NCBI RefSeq assembly: GCF_000173355.1
Contig: NZ_ABXA01000012.1
Location: forward strand, 1 to 64,000
Length of the DNA: 64,000 nt
Reading direction: 5' to 3'
Source: Anaerococcus hydrogenalis DSM 7454
Lineage (GTDB): Bacteria; Bacillota; Clostridia; Tissierellales; Peptoniphilaceae
The notes beneath the pieces are model-generated. The model did not search any database and was not told the DNA's origin. It saw only the letters and a program-made list of their open reading frames with translations. Both the position numbers and the translations under genes were made by a program. Shown here piece by piece: positions 1-8,401 of this stretch; the first letter of the stretch is position 1, and every line of letters starts with the position of its first letter.

Positions 1-2
1 TG

Positions 3-423
3 GCCAATATGACCTACAACGCCTATAGTAATGCAAGGAGTTGCCAGGAAATGGAAATTCAAAAGTAAAACGCAAGAGAAACGGCAAAATTTTTAAACCT
101 CTATCCACCAATAGGAATTTTTATAATGAGCACAGACGTACAAAGAGGTTCAAAATTATATAAAATGAGAGAAGAAGGATATTTTAAAGAAACAAGTAAC
201 AGAGAAAACCTAGAAGAACAAATAGAATTATTAAAAAAATCTAGATGTTCCGGGAAATGTCCTCTACTCATCAGGCCACATAGTAAATCTTGTAAAAGTA
301 ACATCTCACATGAGAAATAAGAAAAATGATAAAAAATTAGAAGATGCCCTAAAAAATCTAGATGAAAAAATCCTAGATTCAAAAATAAGGGTAGGGCTAT
401 TTAGACTGTATGGTCTAATAGCC
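3..423 (+). pseudogene. 3' remnant of a radical SAM-type protein, frameshifted
   Basis: The window opens inside a gene. Frame 3 reads NMTYNAYSNARSC, meets an in-frame TAA near position 66, then continues through STDVQRGSKLYKMREEG to a stop at 318. A one-base shift near 240 restores a continuation containing VPGNVLYSSGHIVNLV and VTSHMRNKKND. That frame then runs into the adjacent element. The STDVQRGS/LYEMR and SSGHxxNL blocks resemble the C-terminal part of some radical SAM proteins by recall only, so the family is uncertain. One stop plus one shift indicates decay, or errors like those elsewhere in this window. The 5' part is outside the window. Confidence 0.45.
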
Positions 424-424
424 T

Positions 425-592
425 CAGAGCGTAGACAAAGTATGAATGTAGATAATAATTTATTTAAATAAAATTAAGCTACGTACCATCTCGACTAAGT
501 GAGTGAAACGAACGCACGGAGAGATCTCATTAGATTTCTCGACTCACTACGTTCGCTCGAAATGGGAAAATTTTTAGTTTGTCAACAGACTG
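425..592. mobile_element. MITE-like element, copy A, beside a duplicated terminator hairpin
   Basis: This 168-bp non-coding unit begins CAG and ends CTG, with imperfect terminal inverted repeats (CAGAGCGTAGACAAAG against the complement of CTTTGTC..CTG at the other end). It is closely similar to 7674-7844. It is flanked by two identical 27-base copies of a terminator hairpin (397-423 and 596-622), like a target-site duplication. Its centre (485-566) holds a large palindrome related to the dispersed repeats. It contains no gene. Confidence 0.7.
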
Positions 593-595
593 GGA

Positions 596-632
596 CTATT
601 TAGACTGTATGGTCTAATAGCCTTATTTTTTT
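596..632. terminator. Terminator hairpin, second copy of the duplicated target
   Basis: The stem CTATTTAGAC/GGTCTAATAG is followed by a T run on the plus strand. The same 27 bases occur at 397-423 without the T run. The 3' end and stop codon of the minus-strand ABC gene (600) lie inside this hairpin, so it can terminate from both sides. Confidence 0.7.
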
Positions 633-1178
633 CATATCTTTTTCTTCAAATAATCCCAAATCATAGTGGTTGGTTATTATTATTTTTTTGCCATTTTTGT
701 TTAAATCTTTGATTAGATTCGCTATGTATTTTGCTTTTTCTTTGTCAAGTTCATTAAAAGGTTCATCTAATAAGTATAATTTTTTATCAGTAAATAGAAG
801 TAAAATCAAATATAAAAATTTAAATTCTCCACCTGATAGGTGGTAGAGGGTTTTATCGAAATTTTCATTAATAAAATTATTTATGTAAGAATTTTTTCTT
901 ATTTTTTCTAGAAGATTTTCATTATTTATTTGGTCAAAAAATTCCACAAAATCTTTCACCTTTATTCTTTCATAAAAAGAAAAATGTTGGCTTAGATAGA
1001 TTATATCTTTTTTGTCTATATGAGGTTCTATCCTAACCTTATTATCAAAATAAAGGCCATCTAAAAAAAGAGTCTTTCCTGAACCGTTTTTGTCACAAAT
1101 ATAATTTATTTTATCTGAAAAATCTATCCTATTTATTTTGAAAATCAAAGTTTCTATATTAAAAACACTAAACATCAT
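600..1178 (-). CDS. ABC transporter ATP-binding protein
   Basis: This 192-aa nucleotide-binding subunit would energise export by the membrane protein encoded just upstream. Visible motifs are Walker A CDKNGSGKT (about residues 29-37), signature LSGGE (about 114), Walker B LYLLDEP with the catalytic Glu, and the H-loop NH. It is shorter than the usual 220-300 aa. The start has AAGGAG five bases upstream and overlaps the permease stop (ATGA), so the two are translationally coupled. The last codons come from the duplicated terminator hairpin, so the original C-terminus may have been altered when the neighbouring element arrived. The substrate is unknown; small bacteriocin or immunity exporters look similar. 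Confidence 0.85.
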   Translation of the reverse strand: MMFSVFNIETLIFKINRIDFSDKINYICDKNGSGKTLFLDGLYFDNKVRIEPHIDKKDIIYLSQHFSFYERIKVKDFVEFFDQINNENLLEKIRKNSYINNFINENFDKTLYHLSGGEFKFLYLILLLFTDKKLYLLDEPFNELDKEKAKYIANLIKDLNKNGKKIIITNHYDLGLFEEKDMKKIRLLDHTV

Positions 1179-1855
1179 CTACGCTCCTTTGAAAATGGAC
1201 TGAAATTTTTTATTGAATATAGAGATAAAGCACTAGTTAAGACAGATATTAAAATATAAGTTCCTATATAGGAAAAATTTTTATCTATTAGGGCATTTAT
1301 CAATAAAAATATTTGATAAAAAGGATTTATAAGATTGATTTTTGAAGGAGAATTTAAAAGAAAAACTCCGACAAATACGCAAATATCAGTTATAGTTGAT
1401 ATAGAATTTACGTGGACATCTTTTAAAAGAGTTAGGTTATAAGATAAAAATCCTATATTTATCAAAATGAAAACTAATACCATATCGTAGGAAAAAAGTT
1501 TTAAAAAACTTATTTTAAGAGCAAAGCTTGCACCAATACAAAATATTAGGCTGCAAAGACTTGCATAAATAATTTGTGATATGAGAAGAGCCCCAAAATA
1601 TTTTGTTTTTTGATAATTTAAACCGAAAATAAATTTACACATACCACTTTCTCTTTGTCTTAGGGCCCTTAATCCCACCCCATAAATATAGGAAGTTACT
1701 ATTATATAGGCACAATAGATTAAAGCTTCATTGATATCAATTTTTTTGTGAGAATTAATAAGCAAAAAAACTAGGGGAAGAATTATTGACCAAAATATAG
1801 AAATTTTGTCTTTGAAAATTATTTTGAAGTTGAATTTTATTAGCGATTTTAACAT
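1175..1855 (-). CDS. ABC transporter membrane protein (unrecognised family)
   Basis: This 226-aa hydrophobic protein has about six membrane segments and forms an operon with the following ATPase (4-base overlap). I chose the internal ATG at 1855 (MLKSLIKFNFK) because AAGGA lies just upstream. The open frame extends further but has no ribosome site and is unusually AT-rich. The early ISIFWSIILPLVFLL stretch resembles the first helix of ABC-2 type permeases. The substrate cannot be read from the sequence. Confidence 0.7.
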   Translation of the reverse strand: MLKSLIKFNFKIIFKDKISIFWSIILPLVFLLINSHKKIDINEALIYCAYIIVTSYIYGVGLRALRQRESGMCKFIFGLNYQKTKYFGALLISQIIYASLCSLIFCIGASFALKISFLKLFSYDMVLVFILINIGFLSYNLTLLKDVHVNSISTITDICVFVGVFLLNSPSKINLINPFYQIFLLINALIDKNFSYIGTYILISVLTSALSLYSIKNFSPFSKERR

Positions 1856-1996
1856 AATATTTTCCTTATAATTATTTTTGAATAAGCAGAAACACTTTCT
1901 CGTATTATAACATAAATATATTAGAGGAAAAAAATTTGAAATAAAATTTAAAAATAAAATTTTTAAAATATAAATCCTTGTAATTGATAATAAATC

Positions 1997-2025
1997 TTGA
2001 AAAAAAACATATTTTATGCTAAAAT
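1997..2025 (+). promoter_or_regulatory. Putative promoter upstream of gltX
   Basis: TTGAAA (1997-2002), a 17-base spacer and TAAAAT (2020-2025) preceded by an extended TG. Transcription would begin near 2032, just before the hairpin at 2043. Confidence 0.5.
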
Positions 2026-2042
2026 AAAAGCAGTATTTAGGA

Positions 2043-2075
2043 GGGAGTGAGTTTTGCACTCCCTTTCCTTTTCGT
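2043..2075 (+). terminator. Terminator-like hairpin in the gltX leader
   Basis: GGGAGTG pairs with CACTCCC around a 7-base loop and is followed by a pyrimidine-rich tract. It lies between the putative promoter at 1997 and gltX, so it could attenuate the operon. No T-box motif is visible beside it, and a weaker TATAAT at 2138-2143 could give a second start. Confidence 0.5.
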
Positions 2076-2168
2076 TATTTTTATAAATTTACGAAAAAAT
2101 TGAAAAAATATGATTTTATAAATTAGTCAAGATATTATATAATAAAAGTAATATTTTAAGGAGGACTT

Positions 2169-3650
2169 ATGACAGAAACAAGAGTTAGATTTGCACCATC
2201 ACCAACAGGTTACCTCCACATCGGTGGACTTAGAACAGCACTTTTTAATTACCTTTATGCAAGACATACTGGTGGAAAAATGCTTTTAAGAATTGAAGAT
2301 ACAGACAGAACCAGATTTGTTGAAGGAGCCTTGGAAAATTTATTAAAGACTTTAAAATGGTCAGGAATTGAAATTGACGAAGGCGTTATGCTTGATGAAA
2401 ATGGTCAAGTTACTGAAAAAGGAAATTGTGGTCCTTATATCCAATCTGATAGGGTTAAGGCTGGAATTTATGATAAATATATTGAAAAATTAATCGAAGA
2501 AGGCAAGGCTTATTATTGCTTCTGCTCAAAGGAAAGACTAGATAATTTAAGAGCAAGACAAAAAGCTGATGGTCTTACACCAAAATATGATGGACTTTGC
2601 CGTTCACTAACATTAGAAGAGGCAAAAGAAAAAATTGCCAATGGTGAAAAATATACTGTAAGATTAAAACTTCCAAAAGATACAGATATTTCTTTTGAAG
2701 ATAGGATTAAGGGAAAAATTACCTTTAATACAAATGATATGGATGACCAAGTTTTAATAAAAGAAGACGGATATCCAACCTATCATTTTGCAGTTATTGT
2801 TGACGATCACGAAATGGGAATCACCCATGTTGTAAGAGGGGATGAATGGATTTCATCAACTCCAAAACACGTATTTTTATACCAAGCTTTTGGATGGGAG
2901 GCTCCAGAATATATCCACCTTCCTACAGTTTTAAATAAAGATCACAAAAAATATTCTAAGAGAAATGGAGATGGAATGGTTGAAGATTTCATCGAAAGAG
3001 GATATTTACCAGAAGGATTAATAAATTATTTGGCTCTTTTGGGATGGTCACCTGATAGTGAAGAAGAAATTTTTACAATGGAAGAACTTGCTGACCAATT
3101 TACTTTTGATAGGGTAAATAAAACTGGAGCAGTTTTTGATGTAAGAAAACTAGATTGGGTTAACGGTCATTATGTAAGAGAAATGAGCGTTGAAGATTTG
3201 GCAGCTGCTATAAAACCATATTGTATTGAAGCAGGATTTTTCGGGGAAGATTATCCAGAAGAAAAATTAAATCTTCTTGCAGCTACTTGGCAATCAGCAA
3301 TTGATAAATTTTCTGATATAAAAGATGAAGCTTATGTTTATTATGTAGATGATAAAGATATGAAATGGACTGATGAAGCAGTTGAAGCTATAAAGACTGA
3401 TGAGGCTAAAACTTTATTTGATGCCTTTATCGGAAAGCTTGAAGAAGTTGATGAAGTTGAGCTTGATTTTGCAAAAACCATAATGAAATCTATCCAAAAA
3501 GAAACAGGAATAAAAGGAAAGAATTTATGGTTCCCAGTTAGGGCAGGACTTACAGGAAATGTTCACGGACCAGAACTTGTAAATGCCTTTGTAATTATGG
3601 GCAAGGAAAAAATGATCGAAAGATTAAATTACGTTAAGGAAAATTTTTAA
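2169..3650 (+). CDS. gltX: Glutamyl-tRNA synthetase
   Basis: A class I aminoacyl-tRNA synthetase that charges tRNA-Glu in the cytoplasm. The 493 aa match the normal family length. The HIGH-type motif is HIGG at residues 17-20 after RFAPSPTG, and the KMSKS-type motif is KYSKRNG near residue 260. The start has AAGGAGG seven bases upstream. It is followed after one base by cysS, and gltX-cysS-rlmB-rae1-sigma is the conserved Firmicutes order, although cysE and mrnC, which sit in this cluster in Bacillus, are absent. Whether it also charges tRNA-Gln cannot be told here because gatCAB and glnS are not in the window. Confidence 0.97.
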   Translation: MTETRVRFAPSPTGYLHIGGLRTALFNYLYARHTGGKMLLRIEDTDRTRFVEGALENLLKTLKWSGIEIDEGVMLDENGQVTEKGNCGPYIQSDRVKAGIYDKYIEKLIEEGKAYYCFCSKERLDNLRARQKADGLTPKYDGLCRSLTLEEAKEKIANGEKYTVRLKLPKDTDISFEDRIKGKITFNTNDMDDQVLIKEDGYPTYHFAVIVDDHEMGITHVVRGDEWISSTPKHVFLYQAFGWEAPEYIHLPTVLNKDHKKYSKRNGDGMVEDFIERGYLPEGLINYLALLGWSPDSEEEIFTMEELADQFTFDRVNKTGAVFDVRKLDWVNGHYVREMSVEDLAAAIKPYCIEAGFFGEDYPEEKLNLLAATWQSAIDKFSDIKDEAYVYYVDDKDMKWTDEAVEAIKTDEAKTLFDAFIGKLEEVDEVELDFAKTIMKSIQKETGIKGKNLWFPVRAGLTGNVHGPELVNAFVIMGKEKMIERLNYVKENF

Positions 3651-3651
3651 G

Positions 3652-5068
3652 ATGAAAATATATAATACATTCACAAGAAAAAAAGAAGATTTCAAAACAA
3701 TCGATGAAAATAAGGTAAGAATGTATGTATGCGGCCCTACAGTTTATGATTATATGCACATAGGAAATGCTCGTCCTTTGGTAATTTTTGATACAATGAG
3801 AAGATATTTAAGATATCTTGGAAATGATGTAAAATACGTTGTTAATTTTACAGATGTTGACGATAAGATTATAAACAAGGCCATAAAAGAAAATATATCA
3901 ACTAAGGAAGTTACAGATAAGTATATAAAAGCTTATATGGAAGATGCAAAAGATTTAAATCTTGACGAAGAGCACACCATTCACCCAAAAGCTACAGAAA
4001 CTATGGATGATATTATAGATTTTGTAAAAGAATTGGTAGATAAGGATTGTGCATACGAATCTGATGGAGATGTTTATTTTGATATTTCAAAAGCAAAAGA
4101 TTATGGCCATCTTTCAGGAAAAAATATTGAAGATTTAAGAGAAGGCGCATCAAACAGATTAGATGATAAGGATAAGGGCAAAAAAAGAAATCCTATGGAT
4201 TTTACCCTTTGGAAAAAACAAAAAAGAAGGAGAAATCTCTTGGGATTCTCCTTGGGGCAAGGGTAGACCGGGCTGGCATATAGAATGTTCAACCATGAGC
4301 AAAAAATTATTGGGAGAGACAATCGACCTTCATGCTGGTGGAGAAGATTTACAATTTCCTCACCACGAAAATGAAATTGCCCAATCAGAAACAAGGTCAG
4401 GCAAAAAATTTGCAAATTATTGGATGCACAACGGCATGATCCAAGTTGATGGAACCAAAATGAGTAAGTCTTTGGGAAATTTCTTTACCCTACACGATAT
4501 CAAAAAAGAATACGACCTTATGGTTGTAAGATTTTGGCTATTATCTGCAGGTTATAGACTTCCAATAAATTTCACAAGAGAAATAATAGAGCAAGCCAAA
4601 AATTCCCTAGAAAGATTAAACAATGCCAAATTTAGGATGGATGATCTTTTAGAAAAGGCAAGTGGAAATTTAAAAGATGAAGAAAAAGACTTGGTAAAAG
4701 AGCTTGATAATTTTGAAAATAATTTTAGAAAAGTAATGGATGATGATTTAAACACAGCAGATGCCCTTACAGTCTTATTTGAAATTTCAAAATTTGCTAA
4801 CACCAAACTAGATTCAAATTCTTCAAAAGAATTTGTAGAAAAAACAAGAGCTTTATTTATAAAACTTGAAGATGTACTTGGTATAGAAAATAGGAAAAAA
4901 ACAGACGATTCCCTTGATGAAGATTTGATAAATAAACTAATTGATGAGAGAAAAGAAGCTAAAAAGGCAAAAGATTTTGCAAAGGCTGATGAGATTCGTG
5001 ACAAACTTTCTGACATGGGAATTATAATCAAAGATACAAGAGAAGGAACCAAGTGGGAGCTTAAATAA
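3652..5068 (+). pseudogene. cysS: Cysteinyl-tRNA synthetase, frameshifted as read
   Basis: A class I synthetase for tRNA-Cys. The HIGH motif MHIGN is near residue 35, KMSKS is present as TKMSKS near 268, and the zinc-ligand region CSTMS/GGEDLQFPHHENE is clear. Two frames join at 4213-4226: DFTLWKKQK in the first frame continues as EGEISWDSPWGKG in the next if one A is removed from the A6 run at 4220-4225. The corrected protein is about 471 aa, a normal length. Because the gene is normally essential, an extra A from sequencing, or slippage that restores the frame, is more likely than loss. Its stop overlaps the rlmB start by one base. Confidence 0.92.
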
Positions 5069-5781
5069 TGGCAAGCATATATGGAAGAAAATCTGTACTT
5101 GAAACCATTGATGCAGGGGAAAATATAAAAAAAGCCCACATCCTTGATAACAAGGGTAAAAATCACAAGTTAATTGATAAGATTATAAATAAATTAGAAG
5201 ATAAAAATGTGCCAATATTTTTTGAAGACAAGGATTATTTTTCAAAAATTTCTGGCAACCACCAAGGTGTTGAAATCGAAGTAGAAGATTACAAATACAA
5301 GGACTTGGATGATTTAAAAGATAAAAAAAGACTAATGATTTTAGATCAAATAGAAGATCCCCACAATCTTGGTGCAATAATTAGAAGTGCAGAGGCCTTT
5401 GGATTTGATGGAATAGTTATTTCAGAAAGAAGATCTGCTAAAGTAAATTCAACAGTATATAAGACAAGTGCCGGAGCAATCAACAACATAGACATAGCCA
5501 TGGTTAAAAATATAAATAGGGCCATAAAAGAAATAAAAGAAGAAAATTTTTGGGTTTATGGACTAGCTGGAGAAGCTGATGGCGATATTACCCAAACAGA
5601 TCTTACAGGAAAAATCGCCCTAGTTGTTGGTAATGAAGGAAAGGGACTTTCAAGACTTGTAAGAGAAAATTGCGATGGACTAATAAAAATACCCATGCTT
5701 GGCAAAATAAATTCATTAAACGCATCGGTAGCAAGTGCAATCGCAATCTATGAAAGTCTAAGACAAAATGGCTTTAACTAA
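5068..5781 (+). CDS. rlmB: 23S rRNA 2'-O-methyltransferase RlmB (TrmH/SPOUT family)
   Basis: A SAM-dependent SPOUT methyltransferase expected to methylate the ribose of a 23S rRNA guanosine (G2251 in E. coli). The 237 aa contain an N-terminal substrate-binding domain (GRKSVLETI), then DQIEDPHNLGAIIRSAEAF, GNEGKGLSR and NSLNASVASAI, the three TrmH motifs that form the knot. It is coupled to cysS by a one-base overlap and to the next gene by a 14-base overlap. Confidence 0.95.
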   Translation: MASIYGRKSVLETIDAGENIKKAHILDNKGKNHKLIDKIINKLEDKNVPIFFEDKDYFSKISGNHQGVEIEVEDYKYKDLDDLKDKKRLMILDQIEDPHNLGAIIRSAEAFGFDGIVISERRSAKVNSTVYKTSAGAINNIDIAMVKNINRAIKEIKEENFWVYGLAGEADGDITQTDLTGKIALVVGNEGKGLSRLVRENCDGLIKIPMLGKINSLNASVASAIAIYESLRQNGFN

Positions 5782-6298
5782 AAAAAATATAACCTATGTT
5801 GATGGCTATAACATAATAAACTCTTGGCCTGACTTAAATCATATAAAAGAAAATTCCCTAGAGCTTGCTCGTGAAAAATTAATAGACGAGATGGCAGAAT
5901 ATGCCTCTCTTTCAAATGAAAAAGTTGTAGTAGTTTTCGATGCCTATAATTCTGATGGTGAAAAAGAAAATATATTTGAAAAATTAGGAGTAGAGATTGT
6001 CTATACCAAAAAATTTCAAACGGCTGACACCTACATCGAAAAAATGACCAATCAATATGCACGTCGCCACAATGTAAAAGTTGTAACCGACGATGGGCAA
6101 GTCCAATCACTTGCCTTTGAAAGAGGAGCAAGTAGGATTACTGCCCTTGAGCTTAGGAATGATCTTTTAAATAAAAGGGTAAAAATAAAAAGAAGTCAAA
6201 AAAAAGACTTTTCAAATAATTTCAAGCAATTTCCCTTATCAGATCACATAATAAAAAAACTTGATGATATAAAAAAGACTTGGAAAAATAAATGGTAA
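5768..6298 (+). CDS. rae1: NYN-domain ribosome-associated endonuclease (Rae1/YacP family)
   Basis: A PIN-like NYN nuclease. In Bacillus the family member Rae1 cleaves mRNA in the ribosomal A site. The 176-aa length matches. The acidic motifs YVDGYNIINSW at the N-terminus, VVFDAYNSDG and VVTDDGQVQSLAF are the expected metal-binding positions. Its place directly after rlmB is the yacP position in Firmicutes. The start lies inside the end of rlmB. Confidence 0.88.
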   Translation: MALTKKNITYVDGYNIINSWPDLNHIKENSLELAREKLIDEMAEYASLSNEKVVVVFDAYNSDGEKENIFEKLGVEIVYTKKFQTADTYIEKMTNQYARRHNVKVVTDDGQVQSLAFERGASRITALELRNDLLNKRVKIKRSQKKDFSNNFKQFPLSDHIIKKLDDIKKTWKNKW

Positions 6299-6381
6299 AG
6301 GTAGATAAATTCAATTTATAAAAATTCAAATCATTTTTATAAGAACTTGGCTGCTTAGCAGACCAAATTTATGGTGGTTAT

Positions 6382-7383
6382 ATGGATAAAATAAATTTTA
6401 ATGATGAAGAAATCTTTGAAAAATTTAAGGATTTCTTTGACGAAGAAGATATTGATCAAAAAGAGGCAGAAAAATTATATAAAAGCCTAACAGAAGACGA
6501 AAAAGAAGAATTTGACCAATACTTAGAAGACGAACAATTAGAAGATGACGAAGAAGAAAATATACACAAAATAAAAAACTCCCTAGTGGCAAAAAAAAGA
6601 AGTGATATAATAAGGCTTTCCGACTTAACAAACGAGCAAATTGTAGAACAATTTCAAGAAGGAAACCAAAATGCCCTTGGAGCCTTGGTAGATAAAAACC
6701 AAGGGCTTGTAAGAAGTAGGGCTTCATACTTTTATCGCTCACACGGAAATGACCTTGAACTTGAAGATTTGGTCCAATCAGGCATGCTTGGAATGATTAG
6801 AGCTGCTGAAAAATTTGATTTGACCTTAGGATACAAATTTACAACCTACGCCTACAAGTGGATTGATAAGGCTATAAGAAAAGCAATCAACAAAGAAGGT
6901 CACACAATAAGAATACCAGCTGGGAAATATTTAAAATTAAACAAACTAAAACAAATATTAAAGGCAAATCCAGAAGCAAGCGAAGAAGAATTATATAAGA
7001 TTTTAAAACAAGAAGGAATCGACAAAAAACAAGCTGATGATTTATTCCTAATAAATAGAAATCAAGTAAATTCTACAAGTCTAAATATAAATCTAGACTC
7101 AGAAGACTCAACAGGTGATGAGCTAATGGATATGGTAGGAGATGATTCAATCCCAGTAGACGATCAAATCCTAAAAAAAGATATGGAAGATTTCCTAATG
7201 AAAGCCCTAGACCAACTGTCAGATAGAGAAAAACAAATAATAATCTACAGGTATGGTCTAGACAACGAAAAACCAAAAACCCTAGAAGAAATAGGAACAA
7301 TCTATTCCCTATCAAGAGAAAGAATCAGACAAATAGAAAACCAAGCCCTAGGAAAACTAAAACAATACAGTGATCAAGATTAG
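6382..7383 (+). CDS. Sigma-70 family RNA polymerase sigma factor, RpoD-like
   Basis: This 333-aa sigma factor has a very acidic first 80 residues, resembling region 1. Region 2 includes LEDLVQSGMLGMIRAAEKF and TTYAYKWIDKAIRKAI. A region-3-like middle follows, and region 4 ends in LEEIGTIYSLSRERIRQIE. The helix-turn-helix and the RIP that follows region 2.4 make it group 1 or 2 like. In Bacillus the gene after yacP is sigH, whose sequence is different, so either a different sigma occupies the locus or this lineage's locus evolved separately. No second rpoD is visible here, so it could be the housekeeping sigma or a paralogue. It is followed by strong terminators. Confidence 0.9.
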   Translation: MDKINFNDEEIFEKFKDFFDEEDIDQKEAEKLYKSLTEDEKEEFDQYLEDEQLEDDEEENIHKIKNSLVAKKRSDIIRLSDLTNEQIVEQFQEGNQNALGALVDKNQGLVRSRASYFYRSHGNDLELEDLVQSGMLGMIRAAEKFDLTLGYKFTTYAYKWIDKAIRKAINKEGHTIRIPAGKYLKLNKLKQILKANPEASEEELYKILKQEGIDKKQADDLFLINRNQVNSTSLNINLDSEDSTGDELMDMVGDDSIPVDDQILKKDMEDFLMKALDQLSDREKQIIIYRYGLDNEKPKTLEEIGTIYSLSRERIRQIENQALGKLKQYSDQD

Positions 7384-7389
7384 ATAAAT

Positions 7390-7673
7390 AGCTTAAAAAC
7401 GCCCCTGTGTGGGCGTTTTTAATATTTATCCCGCGAACGAAACCGAAGATGAAAAATTCTGCAAAATAAATCTTTATGCTAGTTTATTAAAAAATGAGTG
7501 ATAAGTTAGCGTTAATTAGCTTAAAAACGTGCCAGTGGCACGTTTTTAATATTTATCCCTCGGACTAAAACAGAGAATTACAAAAAGCAAAATAAAATAC
7601 TATGCTAAATTATTAGAAAAAGAGTGATAAATTAGAGTGTAAATTAGCTTAAAATCGTGCCAGTGGCACGATT
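7390..7673. repeat. 128-bp tandem repeat, each unit carrying a terminator hairpin
   Basis: The motif AGCTTAAAA recurs at 7390, 7518 and 7646, an exact 128-base period. Each unit starts with a hairpin: GCCC..GGGC at 7395-7420, GTGCCAGTGGCAC at 7523-7547 and at 7653-7673. The first two have T runs. The rest of each unit (TATGCTA..TTATTA..GAGTGATAA) is also conserved. The third unit is interrupted by MITE copy B. This fills the gap after the sigma gene and contains no ORF. Confidence 0.75.
7395..7420 (+). terminator. Terminator of the gltX-sigma operon
   Basis: A-run, ACGCCC, short loop, GGGCGT and a T run directly after the sigma-factor stop codon. A second hairpin of the same type at 7523-7547 backs it up. 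Confidence 0.85.
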
Positions 7674-7844
7674 CAGAATGTAGACAAAGTGTGAATGTGG
7701 ATAATAATTTATTAAAAAATAAAAATTAAGCTATATACCATCTCGACTAAGTGAGTGAAACGAACGCACGGAGAGATCTCATGAGATTTCTCCGCTCGTT
7801 ACACTCGGTCGAAATGGTCAAATTTTTAGTTTGTAAGCAGCCTG
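7674..7844. mobile_element. MITE-like element, copy B, beside a duplicated terminator hairpin
   Basis: This 171-bp unit starts CAGAATGTAGACAAAGTG and ends TTTGTAAGCAGCCTG, matching copy A at 425-592 along its length. Its flanks are near-identical 21-base hairpins, AATCGTGCC..GGCACGATT, at 7653-7673 and 7845-7865. Only the right copy keeps the T run, so insertion appears to have duplicated the terminator stem-loop. The centre (7737-7817) is the same large palindrome as in copy A. Confidence 0.7.
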
Positions 7845-7972
7845 AATCGTGCCATAGGCACGATTTTTAAATTCATAAATAAAAAAATCTCAAAAATCAA
7901 AAGTTTAATCAAGCCCATATCGGGTAAGCTCTTAATAAGAATGTTTCTACAAAAAATGAAAGGAGATTGTTC

Positions 7973-8149
7973 ATGAAAAATCCTTTAAATAAAACTTTAT
8001 CAGTAATGGGTTTGGTTTTTATTATAACTTTAATTTTAAATCTAATCTTAGATATTGAATTTTATAATACAAATGCAAGTATAAGTTACCTTGCTTTTGC
8101 CCTTGTATATTTTTGTATAAAAAAATTTACAGGAAAAAATAGAGATTAA
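7973..8149 (+). CDS. Small membrane protein, unrecognised
   Basis: A 58-aa protein with two hydrophobic segments (VMGLVFIITLILNLIL and SISYLAFALVYFCI) and a basic C-terminus. ATG at 7973 is preferred over the upstream TTG because AGGAG lies seven bases before it. It is followed after three bases by another tiny membrane protein, so the two probably form a transcript. I do not recognise the family. Confidence 0.6.
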   Translation: MKNPLNKTLSVMGLVFIITLILNLILDIEFYNTNASISYLAFALVYFCIKKFTGKNRD

Positions 8150-8152
8150 TAT

Positions 8153-8353
8153 ATGATAGATTTAATTTTAATTATCTTAACTATCTTTGTAGTCTTATTT
8201 GCAGTCTATCAGGCTGATAAAAATAAGAAAAAGAGCAATAAAAGCCTAGAATATAAAATCTCAAAATTTGTTGCAAATATCTTGAATTTTATAACATTTT
8301 TAGATTTTTCTGATGTAAATAATTTGATAGGTGATATAGAAAATGACGAGTAA
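8153..8353 (+). CDS. Small single-span membrane protein, unrecognised
   Basis: A 66-aa protein with an N-terminal membrane segment (LILIILTIFVVLFAVY) followed by a lysine-rich stretch and an acidic end. There is no clear ribosome site of its own, so it is probably coupled to the preceding gene. It ends immediately before a strong terminator. No function can be assigned. Confidence 0.55.
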   Translation: MIDLILIILTIFVVLFAVYQADKNKKKSNKSLEYKISKFVANILNFITFLDFSDVNNLIGDIENDE

Positions 8354-8388
8354 AAAAGGGCTATGCATATTTTGCATAGTCCTTTTTT
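8352..8388. terminator. Bidirectional terminator
   Basis: AAAAAAGGGCTATGCA pairs with TGCATAGTCCTTTTTT. It serves the small-protein pair and, read on the other strand, the surface-protein gene that ends at 8402. Confidence 0.85.
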
Positions 8389-8401
8389 AAACTCTATAGT
8401 A

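Noticed and set aside
101-382. 93-aa minus-strand frame at the window start
   Set aside because: It lies opposite the radical SAM remnant, whose plus-strand reading is recognisable; no ribosome site or family features.
1856-2059. N-terminal extension of the ABC membrane protein to 2059
   Set aside because: The extra 68 residues are encoded by promoter-like, very AT-rich DNA, and the internal ATG at 1855 has a proper ribosome site.
2043-2075. T-box riboswitch before gltX
   Set aside because: No T-box sequence (GGTGGNACCGCG type) or stem I features are present; only a single short hairpin.
4220-4225. Programmed ribosomal frameshifting in cysS
   Set aside because: The run is a plain A6 in a region without a stimulatory structure that I can see, and similar shifts affect many unrelated genes, so a common technical cause is simpler.
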